From contig NC_065535.1 of the NCBI RefSeq assembly GCF_932294415.1, forward strand, positions 14,775,282 through 14,839,281: DNA of 64,000 nt. The letters run 5' to 3'. Positions 1-11,446 of the stretch are shown here, piece by piece (the stretch's first letter is position 1; each line of letters opens with the position of its first letter). The notes below the pieces were generated by a model. The model made no database searches. It saw nothing but the letters and a program-made list of their open reading frames with translations, and was not told the origin of the DNA. The translations under genes and the position numbers were made by a program. This stretch comes from Quercus robur (lineage: Eukaryota; Streptophyta; Magnoliopsida; Fagales; Fagaceae).

Positions 1-387
1 CCTTGAATCTCGTAAGGACCCGGCGCCGCTGTGGCGGAGGGAGTGCCTTCACCCCAACCCGCGCCTCAAACATGTTATACTAAGGGAAGATAGCACCGGA
101 TAGGGGAGTTGTAATTATGGCTTAGGGATTATGGTTTAGGAGGAAACTGAAGGATTTGTGTGTAGGTAAAGCAACTTCCTCTCCTATTTATTTAAAAAGA
201 TAAGGAAGTGGCATTTAATTCGCGCAGTGTCCCAAGGAACGCTATAGACAAAATGGCTCCGGCTCAATCTCCAACGCCACCTGCAACCATGAGATTAAAG
301 GATTCTCGTGAAGGCGCGTCTCGAACACTGGGACGTCAAAGGGTACCGCGTGACCAAAGAATACAAGAATGCCTCTTAATCCGATAT
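1..387 (+). mobile_element. 3' internal tail of a non-autonomous LTR retroelement
   Basis: This stretch is visibly homologous to 50330-50700, the untranslated 3' internal tail of the complete element at 47648-51504. Shared landmarks are the CCTTCACCCC block, the GTGGCATTTAAT block and the CCAACG/CAACC blocks. The same tail occurs again at about 1690-2386. No conserved protein is encoded. It runs straight into an LTR start at 388, but the purine-rich tract seen before the other LTRs is missing here, so some sequence was lost at the junction. The left part of the element lies outside the window. Confidence 0.6.
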
Positions 388-480
388 TGTGGGGCTAGTG
401 AATTCGCGGCCCAGGCCCGTTTTGCATGGGAGCCCAGGGGCTACGGCCCACGCTGAGGAATAGCCATTGCCGAGGACAAC
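388..480 (+). repeat. Truncated LTR remnant (5' end of LTR only)
   Basis: The sequence opens with TGTGGGGCTAGTGAATTCG, matching the start of the LTRs at 47648 and 50841 (TGTGGGGCCAGARAATTTGTG). Similarity continues to the ATTGCCGAGGACA block and then stops. It passes directly into internal-type sequence with 80-bp repeat units. The remaining roughly 500 bp of LTR and the primer binding site are deleted. With 1-387 on the left and 481-3029 on the right, this is what a tandem LTR-internal-LTR-internal-LTR array looks like after a deletion in its middle LTR. Confidence 0.5.
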
Positions 481-2386
481 CTCCTGCTTGGCACCTCATG
501 AAATACCTGAGGAAAGGGAGAAACTGAGTTCAGGGGCAGAACCAAAGCATTGCATGGTCCTCGGACTCAAGCCTATGGGGAAACCAACTACTTGGACGAC
601 GAAACTAGGTTTTGGACAAAACCAAGGCGTTGCGAGGTCCTCAGACTCAAGCATGTGGAGAAACCAACTACTCGGATGGGGAAAGTCCTCGGCTCAAATA
701 CTGTAAAAGGTTAAGACCAATAAGAGTGTTAAGAAGATGGCGAAACGCCCCAATATTCAGTGGCCTAAGGGGGTTGTTCATTTCGCGGGTGATATGTCTT
801 CGGATGGTTACTTGCTACACCGTATCGAGCATCCAGTTCTCATCTCGGCTAGTTTTGGGGTAAGTATCGTTCTTCACAGGTCGGCATTGTTGTGCCAAAC
901 AATTCTATTAAAGTTATGGCGACATCTTTTTCTTAGCAAGTATTTTGGCCCTAGTTGTCATTGATTCAAATGCTATATTATTGTGCCGAACAGCACTTAC
1001 AAATTCGTAAAAATGCCCTTCTCTTTGATAAGGGGTTAAGGACCTAAGTATTGTACTCTAAGGTCGACGGTATTGTGCCCGACCGATTCGGGCAAGATCT
1101 TTTTATTAACCGTAACTTCGGTCCTAGACGTCGGTCACGGTTTAAAAACAAAAACAATTTTACAAGATTGTATGTCTATGCATTGCGTTATCATTTCAGA
1201 AACATAGAGATAGAACATGCGAAGTAAAATGATAACAATTTTTATTAATATAAAGATGTATTACAACGTACAAAGAGGGGCTTAAACAAGCCTATACAAA
1301 AAGTGAACTGCCAAAACAATAAAAAAAAAAAAAAAAAATCAGCAATACAGATAAGTAAACAGTCAGGTGTCTTTTAAACTCGTCTCCGAAGTCTCTCCAA
1401 ACTCTGCCTCAGTATCACCCATATTGAAAGAAGGACCTTCTTTAGAAAAAGATGGAGGAGATGAATGAGGAAGATGGAGGAGATGAATGAAAAGAAGGAG
1501 GAGAAGAAGAGGGAAGAGATGAAAAGAAGGAAAAATGAGCAAAAGAGGGAGAAGGAAAAGCACCAAGATGGATCTGGTGGTGGAAAGAAGAAGAAAGAAA
1601 GGCAAAGGGAGGCGCCAGTGAACGAAGAGAGGAAGAAGCAGGGGCACTTAGTCCCTGCCCCAGTCCTGACTCCTAACGCACCGGTGCCATGTTAGATATG
1701 CTCATGAGAGAGTGGGTGGTACTGATAATGGATGTCCTCGGCTCAATCACACCGAAAGTGAGACGTGACGAGGCCCTGCTTCGGATTTTGGCTGAAAGGA
1801 AGGTTAGGCAAATCTTGAGTCTCCGCCATCCTTGTCCTGACCGAGCCATTTCGAGCTTTATTAGAACATGGTGTTTTTGGGAGGGGAATGGCTTCTTCAT
1901 TGCTTATGACTGTGGTGAACGTATTACAGGTTGAGGTATAATCAGAGGGTAAAAGTAAACTCTGGGAGGAATCTAAGGATTTCAGATTTCTGGGGGATTA
2001 AAGGGATTCATATATGGGAGAAACAACTCTCATCTTTTCTCTTTATATAAGGGACGAAGAGGAGGGTACTAAATGTGTTCAGATCTCCAAGGAAATCTGT
2101 AAACAAGAATGTGCCCGTTCCGCTCCCCCACACCATCAGTAACCATTGAATCTGAGAAGTCTCGTGAAGGGAAACCATTAAAGACATGCTTCGGATAACC
2201 AAACGGCATGAACGTATCGTGAATAAATCAAGAAGAACATCTCGTAGACCGGTGCATTTCCTGGGCAGGTGGAGAATTGCCAATGTCAGTGAAAGGTTAA
2301 ATTAAATGAGCCGTAATAAAGGCTCGGTATTATCAAAACCCCCCTCTCCAACCAGGAGGTCGGACAGCATGGTTTTGAGGGGCTAC
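481..2386 (+). mobile_element. Internal region of non-autonomous Ty3/gypsy-like element
   Basis: No gag or pol is recognisable. Positions 530-700 hold two to three diverged copies of the 80-bp unit that forms the array at 48538-49330 (motifs GGTTTTGGACA, AACCAAGG and GGAAACCAACTACT). A purine-rich low-complexity stretch follows at 1450-1620, equivalent to the purine-rich 43-bp repeats at 49960-50080. From about 1690 to 2386 the sequence is the same 3' tail as 1-387 and 50100-50840. It ends in a purine-rich tract (GGTTTTGAGGGGCTAC) directly before the LTR at 2387, which fixes + orientation. Short open frames here, such as 1689-1934, are not conserved and are not called as genes. Confidence 0.65.
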
Positions 2387-3029
2387 TGTGGGGCCCAATA
2401 ATTTATGGGCCAGGCCCACTTATTCATGGGGAGTCCTAAGGCCCAAGCCAAAGAAGGCTATAGTCCAAACCCAATAATGTAAAGCACAAAATGGCCCGGA
2501 GAAGCAGCTGAGGACAGTCAAGTCCTCGGCTGACCCAAAGCTCCACCGAGAAGAGGGGCAAAAACGGTATAGGGACAAAGTTGAAAGAAAATCTAAAATA
2601 TCTAGGAAAGGCTGCCCTTACTACCCTTCCCATACACGGCTCTGCACCTAACAGAGCCGTATTCTTCAGCTTTATCAACCACTCCCAACGACTTGGGTTT
2701 TGGACTGACGGGACAAGTATCAGTCTTGGAAAGGTCGACCCTACACGTGGACGAAGGAAAGCGAACGCAGGCTAGTATAAAAGAAAAAGTAAGTAATCTG
2801 GATAAGGGGCTGGAAAAAATGGCCAAAAAGGAAGGGCCTCCCAGTCCACCTCCAGGAGAAAGACTCCAGGGGTGAAGACACCTGAAACACATATGAACAC
2901 CACAAAAAACCCACCGCTGAGTAACCAAGGCCTAGCCTTTCAAACCCACTCTCTACAAATGATATTGTCTGGGCTCTTTCACGTGCGAACCCAACACTGT
3001 TGTGGTTCGTTGCGTATCGCGTCCCTACA
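2387..3029 (+). repeat. 3' LTR of the element at 388-3029
   Basis: The sequence begins TGTGGGGCCC and ends GTCCCTACA, the TG...CA ends expected of an LTR, just after a polypurine tract. It is closely similar to the solo LTR at 61986-62774 (ATTTATGGGCCAGGCCCACTT, then the GGACGAAGGA and GGAGAAAGACTCC blocks). Its last part, about 2800-3029, is the reverse complement of 3102-3320. This shows that the next element belongs to the same LTR superfamily but is inserted in the opposite direction. Confidence 0.75.
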
Positions 3030-3101
3030 CGTATCATTTTATTTAAATATTGTGCTAACGTGAAAAATTATGAGAATTTCAAAGGTTTCGGTTATATATA
3101 T

Positions 3102-6100
3102 TGTAAGGACACGATTTGTAACGAATCGTAACAATGTTGGGTTCGCATGTAAAAAGGCCCAAACAACATCATTTGTAGAGCATGGGTTTGAAAGGCTAGG
3201 CCTTGGTCACCAGGCAGTGGGTTTTTCGTGATATCCATACATGGTTAAGTCGTCTTCGCCCTAGGAGTCTTTCTCCTGGAGGCGGGCTGGGAGGTTCTGG
3301 TTTTTGGCCATCTTTCCCAGCCTCCTTCTTGGCGCACTAACTTTTACATTATATAATCCTTCTTGGTTGATCCTAGCCCTCCACTTGTTGGTCAGGCAGG
3401 TGCTTACTTCTGTACCTGTCCCATCAGTTGTCCCCTCTTACTTTTCTGTTTAGTCGCGAGGATCAAAGTTACACCGTCCAAGCATCTTTTCTCATTAACA
3501 TGATCAGGACGTTGGCCGGTGCATTTAATGCGGAGGGGACGTATTTTCCTTGAACCTATTTTGCACCGTACCTCCATGTGGGCCCTATTCCACTCACATC
3601 CCCTTCAGGGGACTATTTGGGGATGGCCTTCACTAAGACGTTGCTCTTCTTATCAAAGCCTTGGAGTGCCGAGGACATGGTCGTCCTCAGCTGTTCCCCT
3701 TAACCCCTCGGCCTTTGATCACTCTTCCTCGGCATACTACCTCCTCGGCACGGGCCCTGAGCCCGGATAGAGCGTGGGCCGGATCATAAGCTTCCCGGCC
3801 CTACAATAGCCCCTCAAAATCCTGCTATCCGACTCCTCGGACGGATAAGAGGGTTTTGATGACATCACATATCTGCCAATGCCTGTCCATCCTTGTCACC
3901 TATCGGTTCCCGAGACTTTTTATCTGCCCTAGATGCGTTCCTAGAGCCCTTGGAAGGCGAAACATGGCCTCATTAAATACGGGCGGCTTTGTGTTTCCCA
4001 CGTTCTACGGTATGATGAAGATCGAACGGTCGTGATCCCTTGGTCTTTATGGGCGGAAAAATTTGTGCAGTTACCCTAGAAAGTATAAGAGATTTTTTGG
4101 AACGGATCTATCTCTTCAGTTTTGCACTTAAGAGTTCTAGCGCGTATATTCTGGGTTCATCTGAATTTTCGTCCAAATTCAAGTCTATCTCCAGCACAAA
4201 AAGCCTATCCGAAGCGCCTTTCCTCTTTTATGTAAGTTCTCTACCTCCATTAACTCGTGCTTTTTCTTTTCTGGGTTTGTTTTTCGTTGATTTCCTTTCT
4301 TCTCCCGTCACGGGTTGGTTTTGTTTAGTAAATCATAGAGATGGCTAAATTGAGACTGAGGAAATTAGTAGATACTGAAGAGGCGATGAATAAGTTCATC
4401 GTCGATTATAGGATTCCTCCCAAAGTAAATCTGCGGCATTGTAAGATGGGGGAGTGGCATTATAAGAGGGAAGCGGGCGCGGTGGTAATTCCCGTCCTCG
4501 CCTTTGTAGAGGGGGGTATGAGAATCCCTATGGGGCCGGTAACGAGGAGTTACCTCAGGCACTTCCGATTAGCCCCCACCCAGTGCGCCGACAACGTTTT
4601 TAGGATTCTGGGTTGCATGGACGCTTTAAACGAGAAGATGGGGTTAAGACTGACCCACCATGATGTGAACTGGTGCTATAATCTCCAAAAGTTGAAGGGG
4701 AAAATCTTTTACATGAAGTCAAGGGAGGAAAGGGTTCGATTAATCCAATGCCTCCCTGACTCCAACAAGGGATTAAACAAGGATTTTCTTATCGTCTCTG
4801 GTGAATGGGACGATGGCAATCCGTGCCCCATAGTAGAAGGAGAACCAGGTGGGGTATTGGGAATGGAAGGGCGATGAGCCTTAACGCCATTCTAATCTGA
4901 TGTTGTTTGGTAACTAACCATGCATGCGTGTTTTTCTTTTTGTAGATCAACACGCTTACCAACGGCATTTTCACTTAGTCAACCGGGTGGACTTGGAGAC
5001 TGTTTTACAAGCGGCAGTTTTTGTAAATGACAGAGATGGTCAAGTCCGAGCAGCTCACAAAATACTAGGGTACCCTCCTGTTCAGAAGTCATTTGCGGAC
5101 GCAAGGCACGTGATCAGCGCCAGCCGCCCTTGGCTTCCAAAAATTACCGTAGTCGAGACAGGATTTTTTATCTCCCAGGAACCATCTGTCCCCGAGAACA
5201 TCCCACTAGTGGGCCCCTCCTTGTCTCATCAAGTAGCAGAGGACGAAGGCGAGCTAGATCGACCCGAGGAAGGTTTTGGGGTATTTGACCTAGCCCTCCA
5301 ATCCAAGGATCCTTCTGGTGACATAGGTGACTCAGCCTTGTCCGAGGCGGAATTGTCATCAGTAGGCACCTCTTCTCAAGCCGAGATGGGACTCAAGAGA
5401 AAGCCCCTAACCCCCATTCTCGAACTCCTCGAGGGCCAACCTGGGAAGGATACGCAGGGAATGCCACAACCCAATGCTCCTTCCCCACCACCTCGGCCTC
5501 AGATTATCCAGACCAGGTCATCTTCCACCAAGTCACAGCCACAATCCCCCCGCCCCGAACTTCCTACTTCCTCCCAACCAGCTCGGCCTCCTCGACCTGA
5601 AGGCACTGATTCAAAGAGAAAGAGGAGCCCCAAGGGCAAGGAAGTCATGGACGGGGGAAAATCCCAACCTTCTAAGGAGAAGGAGGAGGCTCCGCGCATT
5701 AAACAACTGAAGATTGGACACGATTTGTAACGAACCGTAACAATGTTGGGTTCGCATGTAAAAAGGCCCAAACAACATCATTTGTAGAGCATGGGTTTGA
5801 AAGGCTAGGCCTTGGTCACCAGGCAGTGGGTTTTTCGTGATCTCCATACATGGTTAAGTCGTCTTCGCCCTAGGAGTCTTTCTCCTGGAGGCAGGCTGGG
5901 AGGTTCTGGTTTTTGGCCATCTTTCCCAGCCTCTTTCTTGGCGCACTAACTTTTACATTATATAGTCCTTCTTGGTTGATCCTAGCCCTCCACTTGTTGG
6001 TCAGGCAGGTGCTTACTTCTGTACCTGTCCCATCAGCTGTCCCCTCTTACTTTTCTGTTTAGTCGCGAGGATCGAAGTTACACCGTCCAAGTGTCTTTTC

Positions 6101-6410
6101 TCATTAACATGATCAGGACGTTGGCCGGTGCATTTAATGTGGAGGGGACGTATTTTCCTTGAACCTATTTTGCACCGTACCTCCATGTGGGCCTTATTCC
6201 ACTCACATCCCCTTCAGGGGACTATTTGGGGATGGCCTTCACTAAGACGTTGCTCTTCTTATCAAAGCCTTGGAGTGCCGAGGACATGGTCGTCCTCAGC
6301 TGTTCCCCTTAACCCCTCGGCCTTTGATCACTCGTCCTCGGCACACTACCTCCTCGGCACGGGCCCTGAGCCCGGATAGAGCGTGGGCCGGATCATAAGC
6401 TTCCCGACCC

Positions 6411-6414
<4 letters not shown>
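3102..6414 (-). mobile_element. Deletion-derivative LTR retrotransposon, Tat-like, minus strand
   Basis: Two LTRs, 3102-3805 and 5715-6414, differ by only about fifteen substitutions by eye. Next to the left LTR, the reverse complement of 3806-3830 reads GCAGGATTTTGAGGGGCTAT. This is the polypurine tract also seen before the LTRs at 2387 and 50841, so the element is transcribed on the minus strand and 3102-3805 is its 3' LTR. At the right LTR the usual terminal TTACA and primer binding site are absent, and the LTR joins directly to the end of the ORF at 4341-5730. One deletion therefore removed the primer binding site, gag and pol. Both sides are TA-rich (TATAT before 3102, a long TA run after 6414), consistent with a TATAT target duplication that cannot be proven. 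Confidence 0.7.
4341..5730 (+). CDS. Spliced ORF antisense to its LTR element (putative gypsy-type transposon protein)
   Basis: Two exons, 4341-4848 and 4946-5730, joined over a 97-bp GT...AG intron, read as one frame of 430 aa. The first exon resembles the uncharacterised plant 'putative gypsy-type transposon' proteins: a globular N-terminal part with IPMGPVTRSYLRHFRLAPTQ and later VNWCYNLQKLKG. The second exon begins DQHAYQRHFHLVNR and passes through AAHKILGYPP into a long low-complexity tail rich in Pro, Ser, Glu and Lys, with a basic SKRKRSPKGKE stretch that could be a nuclear signal. The frame runs opposite to the LTR polarity. Tat-lineage elements are known to carry extra, sometimes antisense, ORFs between pol and the 3' LTR, and this fits. 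The stop codon (5728-5730) lies just inside the right LTR, so the natural C-terminus is lost and the last few residues come from LTR sequence. Function is unknown; expression is not shown. Confidence 0.6.

Positions 6415-6456
<42 letters not shown>
6413..6456. repeat. (TA)n microsatellite
   Basis: An uninterrupted TA dinucleotide run immediately follows the right end of the LTR element. LTR elements insert readily into such tracts, and the run masks any target duplication. Confidence 0.9.
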
Positions 6457-6462
<6 letters not shown>

Positions 6463-6992
6463 TGAGCTTGTATTATGAGATGCATTATTGTCTTAAATTC
6501 TATAGGTGCTTGTTCTGTTTGTTAATGTCATCCAATTTTCCACAAAAACATAGTAAAAGATAATGTTAACCACCAAAAATTTTGTAGTTTTTTTTTTTTT
6601 TTTTTTTTGAGAAACAAAAATTTTGTAGTTGAACTAGTATTTTTTGTGTATTTCAGTAAAGATATTTAGGGTAGGAATCTCCCTACCTCAATTATTTAAC
6701 ATGCAAAGCAATTGCAAAAGCTTTGATTTGGAACAGCTATGGGCTGGGTTAACGTGTTTCGATCGGTTCAATACTGGGCCTGACTCGATCCAGTCTGAGA
6801 TCAAATCCAACAAAGAGAGAGCACGAGACAACAAAGACGAAAAGGGCCTTGACCGTTACACTCCCAAAACGCACCGTATTAACCCTTTCTAAGTATATCC
6901 AGTCGTACTCTCATAACTTTCTTTGTTTTTTTGCTACCGTTAACAGTTAAGAAGTAAAGCTAAGATAGTTGCCCAGCTAGATCGGTGAACCA

Positions 6993-9900
6993 ATGCAAGG
7001 AGGATCATCAGGCATTGGATATGGCCTCAAATACCAGGTTAATTATTCAAAATTATCCGAACCCTAAATTCAATTTTTTTCTTTTACTGAGCCTCAAGAT
7101 CTTGAAAAAAAAAAAAAAAAAAAAATGTAAAACCCTAAAAATCTTTGTCCAGGCTAGATGCATTTCGGATGTGAAAGCAGACACAGATCACACCAGCTTC
7201 ATCACTGGCACTCTCAGTCTCAAAGAAGAAAACGAGGTTTATATTTTAGCGTTAGCAAAATTTGATCTCAATTTGTGTTTTTTTGGTTTCTTAAATTAAT
7301 GGAGTTTTGAGGTTGTTTGTTTCAGGTGCATTTGATTCGGGTTTCATCAGGTGGAACCGAGCTCATATGCGAGGGTTTGTTCTCGCACCCGAACGAGATC
7401 TGGGACCTCGCTTCCTGTCCCTTCGATCAACGGATCTTCTCCACTGTCTACTCTTCTGGTATTTGATTTCGTTGATCCTGATCTTTTATTTATTTATTTA
7501 TATATATATAATTCAAAACTTGATTACGCTGCCACGATGTTTACTTAACAATGAAATGCATAGCTTTGTATGATTTGTTCCGATTTTTTAAGGAGCTTGC
7601 AAGCATTGTATTCGACCATAAACATTGCAAATAGATTTATGATTGGGATTTTTGATTACTTTCTGATAGGTATCATACTAAGACATTCATTAGTGTTTCT
7701 GATTTCGATCATTCTATAGCTCAGAGGTGCTGGAGATTATTATTATTTTTTAAAGTAAAAATCACTTTAGTAGAAGTAATATAAAATATGACATGTCAAT
7801 TAAGGAAGTAATAGCGCATATGAATTTAGATAGAATAGCATGGAAGAAAAGAATAAATGTGACCGACCCTAACTAATCCCAAAATTTTGGGTCTAAAGTG
7901 GTGGTGTTGTAAAAATAATTTTATTTGAGAGAGGAGTCAGTTTGAATGCACAGTCCGTGCATTGGACCACTCCTAAAATATTGTAATAGGAGATTCAACA
8001 GATTTAAGAAATCAAGAAAAGAAAATGACTGGATGCGACTACCCATTGTAGTCTCAAATTTTACAAGGATCACACTAGGATTGTTTAATGACATGAATGG
8101 GAAAGATTCTGTTCTTGCGTATCTTGGACTGCTTGTGTTGTTTAAATCTTACTTGCCAATACTTGAGCTTTTGCTACAGAGTCTTTGGCATCCCAGACTA
8201 GCCGGAATAATATATACAATTACACACAAGTGACCAAATATCTTGAGCTGTTGAACAATGCAAAACAAGATGCTCAACTGACTCCCCATTAATCTCCTTC
8301 TCGCACGTACAATATAAATGCTCCCTAAGTCAAGAAAGTGGCCCTTGGAGGTGTCTTAGCCCTCCAGATGCTTGTCCATGGGAAGTAAACTCCTGTGGAC
8401 TTTCTTAGAATGTCATAGTATGAACAGACTTCAAACTTTCCCTTCTTAGTCAAAGTCTAGGATAAGTGATCCTTTCCTTCACTAGATGGAATATCAGAGT
8501 ATAGCAAAAAAAAAAAAAAAAAAATCCACAAACTCCAATTCCCAATCTTGAAAAGGTTGAGTCAATTGAGAATTCCAATCCCATATACCTAGCAAGATTC
8601 ATGGTTATTGAAGCACCCTTTTCCATTGTCAATCTAAATAAGTAAGGAAAGAGGTCTTTTAGAGAACAATCCATACGCCAAGGATCACACCAAAAGTGAA
8701 AATGAGAGCCATCCCCTATAATAAACTTAAAATATTTAGAGAAAAAATTCCACCCTCATTTAATACGCTTTCATAAAGCACAAAAAATAATAATTAAATA
8801 AAGCAAAAAAATACACTCTGGTAGAGACACAAAGAAGCAATTTTGTTACGAATTGAACCTCGAACCAAGCAATACCAAGAGACAATCAATTCTTAAATTG
8901 CTGTGAACTTCTAGACCCAATACATTCTATTTGGCGAGGGGGGGGTGGTAGCAACAGTAATTTGGAACCAAGTCCAGGAGTGTGGTATGGGTCAAATCAA
9001 GTCTTGCTATATAATATTTGGTTTTCACAAGACCAGCGTGGTCTGGGATTGGTGAAAGTGGCAAAATCTAGAGGCTTAGGATGTTGTCAGTGTCACACAA
9101 TGTCAGTGTTGTCTGGGGTTTACAAAAAGCTGCATAGTTTGGGGAGGTAGGGAGTCATCAAAGTTGTGCGACCATATTTCGTGATTGCTGATAACTAAAA
9201 AAGGGTAGGGAATGTGATTGCAGGTGTTGGGTGACCACTTTATTAATGTTTTCAGCACTGGGAGAAGTTGGAGACAATAGCCCTGGCTATGAAAGTGGTT
9301 GTCGGTGTTGAAATGAACCAAAGACCAATTGCCAGCAATGGCGGAAGTCAAGTGGTACCAGCTGTGAAGGTTCAGAGTTCAATGCTTTGATATCATGTTG
9401 AATTTTTGGGAAAACATGTGTTAGGTGATTAACCCTAACATTGGTTTTAATATCAGTAATTGATCTCCAATTTATAAATTTTCCCTCACAAATGGCAATA
9501 ATAACAACAAGAGGAGAAATGAAACATGTTTTTCTAATGCATTCCTACAACAGATTCCTAATCCTCTCTTTTTCAACAAAGAACACTCCATACCCATGCC
9601 ATAACTAACTAGATGGAATATAAAGGAACCTCCCATTCCCCTCCAAGCTATCTCTTTGGAACTTCTTTAGTCTATTTCAAATGTGAATTGGTATCGTAAA
9701 AGTTGACATGAAATACATAGGAAAGGAAGATAATGTACCATTAAAGAGAGTGATCCTTCCTGTTAGGAATATGAAATAATTGTTGTAATTCCTTTAGTTA
9801 GGTAGTTAGCTAGTTGGTTGAGATTATGATGAGTTAGTTAGGATTTGAGCACATGTAGCTCATTTAACACACGGCTTAATTCCTAGAGCATATGTTGAAT

Positions 9901-11398
9901 TAACATGTAGCTCATTTAACATGTGGCTTAATAGAGCACATGTTGAATTAACTAGCCAATTATCTTCAGTCATGTGGGCCAATGACATTAGAGCTAATCT
10001 CCTATAAATATATGATTGTAATTCAACAATAGATATCAATTAAAGAATAAACCAACTCATTGGTTAGTGCATTTCCTCTCTCTCTCTCTCTCTCTCTCTC
10101 AATATTTCTTTATGGAGGGTGACTATCTCGAGTTAAGTCAATTTTCCTACAATTCTTATCAATTCTCCTATAATTCCCATCCATCCCCATTAGGAACCAC
10201 CGGGCTCCTAACAAGTGGTTTCAGAGCTGTTCATCCTGAAGCCGTGGTTGAAACTAAATCTACAACACTTCTAGACGAAGCTATTTCCAACTTTCAAGAA
10301 GTTCAGAAAAACTTAGCATCATTTTGAAGAAATTATTTGATGCAGAAACATCAACAATCCCAAACACCTCAATCTGATGAGAATTATATATCAAGCAATG
10401 CTCTAGCCATAACTTTTCCAAAATCAATCAAGGTTGATTTTCCTAGGTTCAAGGGTAAAGAACCTACTGCTTGGGTTTATAAAGCAAACCAATACTTCAA
10501 CTATTACAAGACCCCAAATCATGAAAAGCTTCCAATGGCCTATTTTCACATGGATGGGGAAGCATTAGTGTGGTTTGAAGATGCTGAAGATACTAGGTTA
10601 TTTGTGAGTTGGGATGCCTTTGTTCAAGCACTACAAGTCAGATTTGGATCTACTGCCTGTGACAATCCATTGAAGGCTACTATTCAAGAACCACTTGTTA
10701 TTGTGAGTAATCCAATGCTCATTGGCGTTAGCCAAACTCATGTTTCACCAAATGGGTCTATTCATGCAATCAAGAAAGAAGACGTAGACTTACCACATAC
10801 TCACATTGGGGGCCAAATCTCGTTGCTTAGTGGCTGTCACAAAGCCAAGGGACTAGATGCTTCTTTTCTTGGTAATAGTTGTGAGATAAATGATGGATTC
10901 CATAGCTGAGATGATCACAATTTTTATAAGAAATTGAGTTCTATATTGCTGAAGGTTAATTTCAATACGACTGCTTTGCGTTATGCTCCTATGTCATGGG
11001 TTGTGATTAATTGTTTTGGAGCTGTTCGTGTAATCAATGGTCAAGATGCTTTGGCGTATTGGGTTAGTGGCTAGTTTCTCCTAATAAAAGTGTCATTTCA
11101 CAACAACGCCTTGTGGGCAAGTCAAGGGGAGGGAAATGTTAGGAATATGAAATAATTGTTGTAATTCCTTTAGTTAGGTAGTTAGTTAGTTGATTGAGAT
11201 TAGGATGAGTTAGTTAGGATTTGAGCACATGTAGCTCATTTAACACATGACTTAATTCATAGAGCACATGTTAAATTAACTAGCCAATTATCTTGAGCCA
11301 TGTGGGCCAATGACATTAAAGCTAGTCTCCTATAAATACATGATTGTAATTCAACAATAGATATCAATTGAAGAATAAACCAACTCATTGCTTAGTAC

Positions 11399-11446
<48 letters not shown>

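Noticed and set aside
1363-1934. Lys/Glu-rich frame and following frames near 1465-1934
   Set aside because: Purine-rich low-complexity DNA in the internal part of a non-autonomous LTR element; not conserved with the relative at 49960-50200 in frame.
7946-8233. 95-codon frame in intron 3 of the WD40 gene
   Set aside because: No family resemblance, and the flanking exons splice in phase without it.
9383-9480. Minus-strand primer-binding-like GCTTTGATATCATGTTGAA beside a possible LTR edge
   Set aside because: Reverse complement resembles a Met-tRNA primer site after a TCAACA end, but no LTR pair or coding region could be found, so it is not listed as an element.
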